Origin: Candidatus Phytoplasma fabacearum
GTDB lineage: Bacteria; Bacillota_I; Bacilli_A; Acholeplasmatales; Acholeplasmataceae
Assembly: GCF_030586805.1 (NCBI RefSeq)
Contig: NZ_JAOSIM010000003.1
Location: 1-32,503, forward strand
DNA length: 32,503 nt
Direction: 5' to 3'
Shown here: positions 26,297-32,503 of the stretch, piece after piece
How the letters are laid out: every line of letters begins with the position of its first letter
Position numbering within the stretch: the stretch's first letter is position 1
Made by a program: the position numbers and the translations under genes
Notes under the pieces: generated by a model
The model's input: the letters and a program-made list of their open reading frames with translations, nothing else
Database searches by the model: none
Told to the model about the DNA's origin: nothing

Positions 26297-27268
26297 ATGT
26301 TAAAAAATAATTTTGAAAAGCGAGTTAGTGCAATGGATTTGAAATTAATCAAAGATTTTCAAACATTTTTAAAAATTGAACGAAACTATTCATTATCAAC
26401 AATAATTAATTATACTTCCGACTTAAAAGAATTTGTATTACTTTGCAATCGAAAAAAAATAGATTTCAATATTAATGAATTAAAAAATGACAATTTATCT
26501 CGTCTTTTTTTAATTCATTTAAGTTCTAAAAAAAATAAAAATACAACTATTAAAAGAAAAATTTCTACTTTAAAAACTTTTTATAACTTTTTAAAAGATA
26601 AATACAACGTTCAAACTAACATATTTAAATCATTGCCTAATATCAAAGTAAATCACAAAATACCTAAAATTATTGAACCCTATCATATAAAAAAATTACT
26701 AAATTCTATAAATATAAATCATAATATTATAAATTATCGAAATTATTTAATAATAGACTTGCTTTATAGTTGCGGATTAAGAGTACAAGAACTAGTTAAT
26801 TTAACTATTAATAGTATAAATCTTTTAAATAATCAAATATTAATCAATGGTAAAGGTTCTAAAGATAGATATATACCCTTACATAAAAAACTTGCTGATA
26901 TGTTAAAAAACTATATAAACAATGTAAGACCTAAACTTATTAATAATAAAAATAAAAAAAAAATATTATCCTTAATTACTAATCAACATGGCAATAAAAT
27001 AACTACTAGAGGCATCAATTTTATTATTCAAAAAATCTTCTCAAAAAATAAATATAAAGGTAAAATATCGCCACATATGTTTAGACATACTTTTGCTACT
27101 ATTTTGCTAAAAAATGGAGCAGACTTAAGAATAGTGCAAGAATTATTAGGGCATAATCATTTAAAAACAACTCAAATTTATACTTATATATCTGATAACG
27201 AATTGCACAAAAAATTTTTTTATTATAATAATATGATAAATAATAAAATGAAGAAAATAAAAAAATAA
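26297..27268 (+). CDS. XerC/XerD-type tyrosine recombinase
   Basis: A site-specific recombinase of 323 residues. An N-terminal SAM-like core-binding domain (about 15-100) precedes the catalytic domain. The tyrosine-recombinase residues are present: Arg162 in CGLRVQEL, Lys189 in GKGSKDRYIPL, His260/Arg263 in HMFRHTF, His286 in LGH, and the nucleophile Tyr295 in TTQIYTYI. The likely role is dimer resolution of the chromosome, although the same family moves integrative elements. Two starts are possible: the first ATG lacks a Shine-Dalgarno, and an ATG at residue 13 (26333) is preceded by GCGAG and fits the usual family N-terminus better. dut follows 29 bases later. Confidence 0.9.
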   Translation: MLKNNFEKRVSAMDLKLIKDFQTFLKIERNYSLSTIINYTSDLKEFVLLCNRKKIDFNINELKNDNLSRLFLIHLSSKKNKNTTIKRKISTLKTFYNFLKDKYNVQTNIFKSLPNIKVNHKIPKIIEPYHIKKLLNSININHNIINYRNYLIIDLLYSCGLRVQELVNLTINSINLLNNQILINGKGSKDRYIPLHKKLADMLKNYINNVRPKLINNKNKKKILSLITNQHGNKITTRGINFIIQKIFSKNKYKGKISPHMFRHTFATILLKNGADLRIVQELLGHNHLKTTQIYTYISDNELHKKFFYYNNMINNKMKKIKK

Positions 27269-27297
27269 AATTTATAAAAGAAAGAGAAAATAAAAAA

Positions 27298-27753
27298 ATG
27301 TCAAATGAAAGTTTTTTTGAAGTAGTAAATTGTTATAAAAACAACAATATCCAAATACCGAAAAGACAAACTAAATACAGTGCAGGATATGATTTAGCAG
27401 CCGCTATAGAAACAAAAATTTTACCACAACAATTAGCAATAATACCAACAGGATTAAAAGTATTTTTACCTTATAATCAGGTTTTATTAATTTATTCCAG
27501 ATCTTCTTTATTTATAAAAAAAAAATTAATGTTAACAAATAATGTAGGAGTAATAGATAGTGATTATTATAATAATTCAGAAAACGAAGGACACATTCTA
27601 ATATCATTATACAATTTTTCTAATCAAACAGTTATTATCGATAAAAACGAAAGAATCGCTCAAGGAATATTTCAAAATTTTTTACTTACTAAAAATGATA
27701 ATAATGAAAGTAAAATTAGAAAAAATGGCTTTGGCAGTACTAAAAAATTTTAA
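27298..27753 (+). CDS. dut: Deoxyuridine triphosphate nucleotidohydrolase (dUTPase)
   Basis: Converts dUTP to dUMP and pyrophosphate, keeping uracil out of DNA. The 151-residue trimeric-type dUTPase has the five family motifs: SAGYDLAA (28-35), SRSS (67-70), GVIDSDY (84-90), ERIAQGIF (118-125) and the C-terminal GFGST (144-148). An extra acidic/Asn insert follows motif 3. The start is ATG with a weak AGAG. It lies between the recombinase and rpsB. Such genes also occur in phages, but nothing here indicates recent transfer. Confidence 0.93.
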   Translation: MSNESFFEVVNCYKNNNIQIPKRQTKYSAGYDLAAAIETKILPQQLAIIPTGLKVFLPYNQVLLIYSRSSLFIKKKLMLTNNVGVIDSDYYNNSENEGHILISLYNFSNQTVIIDKNERIAQGIFQNFLLTKNDNNESKIRKNGFGSTKKF

Positions 27754-27762
27754 TTAAAATAA

Positions 27763-27791
27763 TTGTCAAAAAATATAAAATATGTTAAAAT
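27763..27791 (+). promoter_or_regulatory. Promoter upstream of rpsB
   Basis: TTGTCA (27763-27768) and TAAAAT (27786-27791) with a 17-base spacer form a near-consensus sigma70 promoter. It lies 10 bases after the dut stop and would drive rpsB, and perhaps tsf-pyrH-frr-cdsA, with a leader of about 130 bases. Confidence 0.7.
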
Positions 27792-27824
27792 GTTAAGGTT
27801 AATAAAAAAAAGATACGATTGGAA

Positions 27825-27864
27825 ATTAGGGGCCAAAACCAAATAAAATAATACCCTTTCTAAT
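27825..27864 (+). promoter_or_regulatory. Hairpin in the rpsB leader
   Basis: ATTAGGGG pairs with CCC-TTT-CTAAT (three-base bulge) around an A-rich loop. The G/C-containing stem stands out in an otherwise A+T-only leader. Autoregulation by S2 or EF-Ts is possible but only inferred; it is not followed by a T tract, so it is not a terminator. Confidence 0.4.
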
Positions 27865-27927
27865 ATAAAATTTTAATAAATTAAAAAAACTTCAAAGTTA
27901 AAAAAGGAGTCACACAAAACAAAAAAT

Positions 27928-28686
27928 ATGGGTAGTGTAACAAATATTAAACAATTATTAGAAGCCGGAATACATTTTGGACATTCAGCAAAAAAAACAC
28001 ATTATAAAGCCAAACAATATCTTTTTTGCTTAAAAAATGATGGAGTTCCTACGGTAAGAAATAAAATTCATATCATAAATTTAAAAAAAACTGTAGAACA
28101 TATAGATATTGCTTATAAAAAGATTGTAGAAATAGTTGCTTCAGGAGGAAAAATTCTTTTTTTAGGGACAAAAAAACAAATACAAGATATTATAAAAACA
28201 GAAGCTCAAAGATCACAACAATATTATATTAATCAACGTTGGTTAGGGGGAATTTTTACTAATTTTAGCACTATCACCCAAAGAATTAACTATTTAATAA
28301 ATCTCTATAAAGAAGAAGAAGAAGGGCTATGGAATCATTTAACTAAAAAAGAAATAGCAAAATTAACCCAAAAAAGAAATAAATTAGAGAAAATTTTGGG
28401 TGGTATTAAAAATATGACTAAACTACCTCAAGCTATTATTATTATAGATACACAAAAAGATTCTATAGCTATTGCAGAAGCAAGAAAATTAAATATTACT
28501 ATTTTCGGCATTATAGATAGTAATTGTGATCCAGATTTAGTAGATTATGTTATTCCTGCGAATAATGATGCTATCAAAGGAGTTAAATTAATAACTTCTA
28601 TTTTAGCTAATGCTGCTTTAGAAGGTATGAAATCTAACGATAAAACAAATGAATCAGAAAAAAATATTTCTAACCAAGAAAAATAA
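27928..28686 (+). CDS. rpsB: 30S ribosomal protein S2
   Basis: A structural protein of the small subunit, 252 residues. The N-terminal IKQLLEAGIHFGHSAKK, the GGKILFLGTKKQ segment, QRWLGGIFTNFSTI, and the C-terminal FGIIDSNCDPDLVDYVIPANDA-like region (here with NNDA) are all typical of S2. The clear AAAGGAG lies about 18 bases before the ATG, an unusually long spacing, and no alternative start codon lies between. It opens the rpsB-tsf-pyrH-frr cluster found across bacteria. Confidence 0.96.
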   Translation: MGSVTNIKQLLEAGIHFGHSAKKTHYKAKQYLFCLKNDGVPTVRNKIHIINLKKTVEHIDIAYKKIVEIVASGGKILFLGTKKQIQDIIKTEAQRSQQYYINQRWLGGIFTNFSTITQRINYLINLYKEEEEGLWNHLTKKEIAKLTQKRNKLEKILGGIKNMTKLPQAIIIIDTQKDSIAIAEARKLNITIFGIIDSNCDPDLVDYVIPANNDAIKGVKLITSILANAALEGMKSNDKTNESEKNISNQEK

Positions 28687-28811
28687 TTTTATAAATTGAT
28701 AAAATAATATCCTTAACACTAATTTAAAAAACGAAAAAAATTAAATTTTTTTTCACATTTTTTAAAAATTATAATATAGTAAAAATTAAATAAAAGAGTT
28801 TAATTAAAAAT

Positions 28812-29504
28812 ATGAAACCTGAAATGATAGAAAAAGTTAAAAAATTAAGAGAAATTACTAATTTTAGTATACTGGATTGCGCAAAAGCTTTAACAAAAAC
28901 TAAAGGAAATATAGAAGAAGCTATTGAATTATTAAATCAAGAAAAATATATAGAATATCCGGAAACTTTTGAAGAAAATTTGACAGAAGGCACGACTCAT
29001 GTAGCTTTTAAAAAAAACAAAGCTGTAATTTTCGAAATAAACATAAAAACAGATTTTGCAGCCAAAAATATAAAATTTATAGAATTAATAAAAAAAATAG
29101 AAGAAATTTTGTTACAAGCTCCTAGTAATATTCAGCAATTAAATGATTTCTTAAATTATAATTATCAAGGAAAAACAGTAAAACAAATAATAAGCCAAAA
29201 GATGACTATTTTTCAAGAACAAATCAGATTAAAACGAATACAAATTATTTATAAACAAAACGAAGAAAGTTTTGGTTTTTATATACATAAAAATGGAAAA
29301 ATTTCAACCTTAATACATATAACTCAACCTTGTCAAATTGTTGAAAAACATTTACCTATTCACATTACAGAATCAAACCCTCAATCCAAAGATATTTTAC
29401 TGCAACAAAATATGTATAATAATTCTAAAATTAAAGTTCAAGAATATTTAAAAAAACATAAGACAGATATTATTACGTTTTATCGTTTCGCTTTAAATGA
29501 TTAA
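28812..29504 (+). CDS. tsf: Elongation factor Ts
   Basis: The nucleotide-exchange factor for EF-Tu. At 230 residues it is shorter than the usual 280-300. The N-terminal UBA-like module (KVKKLREITNFSILDCAKAL, 9-28) and the exchange motif KTDFAAKN (Thr-Asp-Phe) are present. The C-terminal dimerisation region is diverged and reduced, with YRFALND at the end matching the family's RFxxGE-type terminus. It lies 125 bases after rpsB; a short A/T hairpin and a TATAAT (28770-28775) in the gap hint at a secondary promoter. The start is ATG with a weak AGAG. Confidence 0.93.
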   Translation: MKPEMIEKVKKLREITNFSILDCAKALTKTKGNIEEAIELLNQEKYIEYPETFEENLTEGTTHVAFKKNKAVIFEINIKTDFAAKNIKFIELIKKIEEILLQAPSNIQQLNDFLNYNYQGKTVKQIISQKMTIFQEQIRLKRIQIIYKQNEESFGFYIHKNGKISTLIHITQPCQIVEKHLPIHITESNPQSKDILLQQNMYNNSKIKVQEYLKKHKTDIITFYRFALND

Positions 29505-29666
29505 AAAATATATCTTTAAATAATTTTTTTAATAAAAAATAATATCAAATAAATTAAGCATATTTTAAAATCAAAAATATTAAACAATGAATTTAAAAAT
29601 TTAAAATATTTAAAAAAATTTATTAATTTAAAACAATATATAATTTTAGTTAAACGGGAGATATTA

Positions 29667-30380
29667 ATGTTAAGCAAGATTCTTTTAAAATTAAGTGGAG
29701 AAGCGTTAAAAGGGGAAAAAGTAACTATTGATCCACAAAAAGTAAAAGAAATTGCTAAGGAAATTAAAGAAATTAAAGATTTAGGTGTACAAATTGTTAT
29801 CATTATCGGAGCAGGTAATATTTGGCGAGGGATTACCGGACAAACTCTTGGAATGAAAAGAGATCAATCAGATTATATGGGAATGTTAGGAACTATCGTA
29901 AATGCTTTAGCTTTGCAAGATGCTTTAGAAAATTTGAACGTTGAAACTCGTGTAATGACATCTTTTCAAGTACTTGCAGTGGCTGAACCTTATATCAAAA
30001 AAAGAGCCGATCATCATTTAAACAAAAAACGTGTTATCATTTTAAGTGGAGGTATTGGAGTACCTTTTTTTTCTACAGACACTGCAGCCGCTCTAAGAGC
30101 TGCTGAATTAAGTATTAACATAATTTTAATGGCCAAAAATAATGTGAAAGGTGTGTATAATTCTGATCCCAAACAAAATCAAAAAGCAATTTTTTTAGAA
30201 AAAATAGAACATAAAGAAATTATATCCAAAAGATTAAATGTTATGGATATTACCGCTGTTTCTTTATGTTGGGAAAATCAAATAGATATTATAGTTTTTG
30301 ATATGAATCAAAAAGGTAATATTAAAAAAGTAATTTTAGAAGAAAAAATAGGAACCTTAATTACTTCTAAGGAGAATTAA
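29667..30380 (+). CDS. pyrH: Uridylate kinase (UMP kinase)
   Basis: Phosphorylates UMP to UDP with ATP. The 237-residue protein is a bacterial hexameric UMP kinase of the amino-acid-kinase fold: LLKLSGEALKG at the N-terminus, IGAGNIWRG (about 50-58), MGMLGTIVNALALQ, RVIILSGGIGVPFFSTDTAA, and GVYNSDPKQN near 168-177. The start is ATG after CGGGAG. It is followed by frr after one base, so the two are coupled. It lies 162 bases after tsf, a gap in which I see no gene. Confidence 0.97.
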   Translation: MLSKILLKLSGEALKGEKVTIDPQKVKEIAKEIKEIKDLGVQIVIIIGAGNIWRGITGQTLGMKRDQSDYMGMLGTIVNALALQDALENLNVETRVMTSFQVLAVAEPYIKKRADHHLNKKRVIILSGGIGVPFFSTDTAAALRAAELSINIILMAKNNVKGVYNSDPKQNQKAIFLEKIEHKEIISKRLNVMDITAVSLCWENQIDIIVFDMNQKGNIKKVILEEKIGTLITSKEN

Positions 30381-30381
30381 A

Positions 30382-30945
30382 ATGCAAGATTATAATAATC
30401 AAATGGAAATTATACTAAATGAAATGAATGACAAAATGCAATCTCAAATTAAAATCATGAATGACAAATTCAAATATATAAGAACAGGAATAGCTAATCC
30501 ACAAATATTAGATCAAGTATATATCAATTATTATAACCAAATGCAACCTTTAAGGCATTTTAGTTCTATTTATGTGTCCGAAGGTAATCAATTACATATA
30601 AAACCATTTGATAACAATTTAACAGAAAGTATTAAAACAGCTATTTTAAAATTAAACATAGGTATTAATCCAAAAACTGAAAACAATATTATCAAATTAA
30701 TTTTTCCAAAACCTTCTGAAGAACAACGTATTCAATTAACTCAAAAAATTAAAAAAACTGCAGAAGAAGCTAAAATCGGTATCAGAAATATCAGAAGACA
30801 AAGTAAAGACCAAATTAAAAAAATAAAAGTTAACCAAGACTTAGAAACACAAATACTTAAACAATTACAAACAATTCATGATAAATTTATTCAATCTATA
30901 GACGAATTAACTAATCAAAAAAATAAAGAATTATTAAAATATTAA
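30382..30945 (+). CDS. frr: Ribosome recycling factor
   Basis: Splits post-termination ribosomes with EF-G. The 187 residues keep the three-helix bundle pattern. The family stretch IRTGIANPQILDQVYINYY (34-52), the domain II strands (SIYVSEGNQLHIKPFD), the PKPSEEQRIQLTQKIKKTAEEAKIGIRNIRR motif and the C-terminal helix are clear. The ATG follows the pyrH stop by one base with its AAGGAG inside the pyrH end. Confidence 0.97.
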   Translation: MQDYNNQMEIILNEMNDKMQSQIKIMNDKFKYIRTGIANPQILDQVYINYYNQMQPLRHFSSIYVSEGNQLHIKPFDNNLTESIKTAILKLNIGINPKTENNIIKLIFPKPSEEQRIQLTQKIKKTAEEAKIGIRNIRRQSKDQIKKIKVNQDLETQILKQLQTIHDKFIQSIDELTNQKNKELLKY

Positions 30946-30971
30946 TATAAATATTTATAAATCCACTTTAT

Positions 30972-32144
30972 ATGAAAATTAATAAAAAAAAAATATATAT
31001 GGGAATTAATATGCTCTTAATAACCTTTATATGGTTAAGCATTTTAACATACATAGATAAACAACATAATACTAATCTTTTATTTTATAATTGCGTTTTG
31101 CTACTTATATCTTTTATATATTTATCTTTTCGAGAAGTCATTCAACAGTTGAAAAGCCCAAAAAATTCAACAAACGAAATAATATCTCATAATCAGAATA
31201 AACAAAATATTTTGAATATATTACCTTTTTATATATTTAATATTGCTTATGGTTTTTATTTAATAAAAATAATTTTAAATAATTTATACAATAATCAAAT
31301 TATTAAAATAACAAATAATTCTAACTTACACACCTATATAAAAAAATTTTTTTTATTAGAAAAAATAAATTTAATAAATAATCATTCAATCATATTGTTT
31401 ATATTTTTAACAATTATTTTTATTTTATATATTTATTTTATAAATAAAAAAAATTTAAAAATAAATCAATTAAGTTTCGCATTTCAGCAACTCATTATAA
31501 TACAAGGATTATATTATTTTATATTTAATAATAACCGGATTGTTATGATAACTACATTTTTATACATTATTACTTTATTGTATAATTTTATTTCATCATA
31601 CAATAATACAAATAATAATTATTCATTTTGCAACAAATTATTTAAACATATAGCTATTTTTATATATATTTTATTAGGTAGTATTTCTATATTCAGTTTG
31701 TTTTTGATTAAAAAAAGAATAATGTTATATTTATTTATTATTGCTATTTCAAGCGATATTTTTGCCTTTTTAGGAGGTTATTTTTGGGGTAAAAAACTTT
31801 TATGTCCTAATATTAGCCCAAAAAAAACTAAAGAAGGATTTTGTTTCGGAATATTATGTACTATTATAATTATTAACATTATTTTTAATAATCCAAAAAA
31901 AACATCATTTTATATTATTTTCTTTATATTAAACATAATAAATAGTATAATAGCCCAAATAGGAGATCTTATAGTTTCAAAATTTAAAAGAAATTTAAAA
32001 ATTAAAGATTTTGGCACAATAATTCCAGAACATGGAGGTTTATTAGATCGTTTTGATTCGATTTTATTCTTATCTATTTTTACAATTTTAATAATAATTA
32101 ATCCATTTTCACAAATAATTCATCAATTATTATTAATGATTTAA
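30972..32144 (+). CDS. cdsA: Phosphatidate cytidylyltransferase with long N-terminal membrane region
   Basis: Makes CDP-diacylglycerol from phosphatidate and CTP in the membrane, for phospholipid head-group synthesis. The C-terminal CdsA signature is clear: SDIFAFLGGYFWGKKLL, SPKKTKEGF, and SKFKRNLKIKDFGTIIPEHGG followed by DRFDS. At 390 residues it is much longer than the usual 260-300; the excess is a diverged, Ile/Asn-rich multi-span N-terminal part (about 1-235). It lies 26 bases after frr, where cdsA is also found in many bacteria. No Shine-Dalgarno is visible before the first ATG, so translation may be coupled to frr or use a later start (for example ATG codon 10 or 14). Confidence 0.92.
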   Translation: MKINKKKIYMGINMLLITFIWLSILTYIDKQHNTNLLFYNCVLLLISFIYLSFREVIQQLKSPKNSTNEIISHNQNKQNILNILPFYIFNIAYGFYLIKIILNNLYNNQIIKITNNSNLHTYIKKFFLLEKINLINNHSIILFIFLTIIFILYIYFINKKNLKINQLSFAFQQLIIIQGLYYFIFNNNRIVMITTFLYIITLLYNFISSYNNTNNNYSFCNKLFKHIAIFIYILLGSISIFSLFLIKKRIMLYLFIIAISSDIFAFLGGYFWGKKLLCPNISPKKTKEGFCFGILCTIIIINIIFNNPKKTSFYIIFFILNIINSIIAQIGDLIVSKFKRNLKIKDFGTIIPEHGGLLDRFDSILFLSIFTILIIINPFSQIIHQLLLMI

Positions 32145-32241
32145 AACCATAATATTTTTTATAAAATTAAATAATTTTAAATCGTTATAATTTATTAATA
32201 AAAATTTTTGTATGAAAATTAACTATAAAATAATACGAATA

Positions 32242-32387
32242 GATTAATTGCGTTTTATTCAGCGGTTTATCTTTGTTGTTTTATTTACAATCAGCCCCCG
32301 TCCAAACCGGACAAGCAAGTTTCCCAGCATCCGGATTTCCATAATTTACTCTCTTTCGAGAACCAATTTCTCCTCACGGTTGATTAG
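32242..32387 (-). mobile_element. Group II intron 3' end: domain V and VI region
   Basis: On the minus strand, just after the maturase stop, comes a hairpin GAGAA/TTCTC. A domain V-like hairpin follows at about 32302-32338: a CCGGA/TCCGG stem, a distal stem capped by a GAAA tetraloop, and a two-base bulge on the 3' side. It is followed by GACGGGGGCTG and a domain VI-like tail. In group II introns the catalytic triad at the base of domain V is AGC; here the aligned bases read ATC, and the distal stem has mismatches, so this copy may be inactive. The exact 3' splice boundary near 32242 is a guess from GATT/AATC pairing. The rest of the intron lies beyond the right edge. Confidence 0.7.
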
Positions 32388-32503
32388 TTATTTATTCTTA
32401 TTGTTCTTATTCTTTCTGATATCATGTATTTGTTGATTGGTTATCTTCCGATGACAATCTTTACACAATACCTTTGTTCTTTTATTCATGATACTTTGGT
32501 AAT
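32388..32503 (-). CDS. Group II intron reverse transcriptase/maturase, C-terminus (partial)
   Basis: The last 37 codons of a frame that enters from the right edge. The tail reads YQSIMNKRTKVLCKDCHRKI followed by a basic Asn/Lys-rich end and TAA. The VLCKDCHRKI segment matches the C-terminal HNH endonuclease/zinc part of intron-encoded proteins, where a CxxCH motif is typical. Its position directly before a domain V-like hairpin is the canonical order for an ORF in domain IV. The protein would splice its intron and drive retrohoming if the rest is intact. Confidence 0.8.
   Translation of the reverse strand, partial: YQSIMNKRTKVLCKDCHRKITNQQIHDIRKNKNNKNK

Noticed and set aside
28742-28775. Terminator between rpsB and tsf
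   Set aside because: Only an A/T-only stem is present, and the conserved rpsB-tsf operon continues; an internal promoter is as likely.
29516-29803. Minus-strand 95-codon frame
   Set aside because: It overlaps the start of pyrH on the opposite strand and has no family resemblance.
32248-32436. Plus-strand 62-codon frame
   Set aside because: It is antisense to the intron domain V region and the maturase C-terminus, which explain the sequence better.
1-32503. CRISPR array, rRNA genes, complete IS element, replication origin
   Set aside because: No regularly spaced repeats, rRNA signatures, transposase frames with terminal repeats, or clustered DnaA-box arrays were seen.

Overview
The window looks like a Candidatus Phytoplasma (Acholeplasmataceae) chromosome segment. 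It is extremely A+T rich and reads through with the standard code: tryptophan is TGG and no TGA interrupts a conserved gene, which argues against Mycoplasma or Spiroplasma. The gene set fits a reduced, plant- and insect-associated mollicute: pyruvate kinase next to pyruvate dehydrogenase, a 2-hydroxycarboxylate (malate/citrate) transporter, and no biosynthetic pathways. The species is not determined.

Layout. 1-414: 5' half of a group II intron on the minus strand, running off the left edge. 589-5312 (minus): pyk, then pdhA, pdhB, a free-standing lipoyl-domain gene and an E2 catalytic-domain gene. 5593-6375: YitT-like membrane protein. 6376-8067: gene-free, holding a second group II intron 5' half (about 7035-7583) and several hairpins. 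8068-9741: SF2 helicase (plus), convergent with a minus-strand pair encoding a JetC/MukB-type SMC ATPase and its KITE partner JetB (DUF4194), preceded by a Cof-type HAD phosphatase. 15196-16596: 2HCT transporter with a strong terminator. 17164-20048: plsY convergent with a helicase-dead PriA. 20156-25617 (minus): fakA, tRNA-Leu(GAG) and a terminator, then nusA, infB and rbfA. 26297-32144 (plus): tyrosine recombinase, dut, rpsB, tsf, pyrH, frr and cdsA. 32242-32503: 3' end of a third group II intron (minus), with the C-terminus of its reverse transcriptase/maturase.

How the genes fit together. Imported malate (probably oxidised by malic enzyme, not in the window) and phosphoenolpyruvate would both feed pyruvate to the dehydrogenase. 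PlsY, CdsA and FakA serve phospholipid synthesis from scavenged fatty acids. The two translation/transcription clusters are conserved bacterial operons, though rimP, ylxR and ylxQ are missing around nusA-infB.

The most unusual points are: (1) a JetB-JetC pair with no kleisin (JetA) or nuclease (JetD) beside it; (2) a PriA that keeps its eight zinc-site cysteines but has lost Walker A and other helicase motifs; (3) an E2 split into separate lipoyl and catalytic proteins with no peripheral-subunit-binding domain in either; and (4) two group II intron 5' halves that differ by paired, helix-preserving substitutions. All calls come from reading the sequence; no database search was possible.
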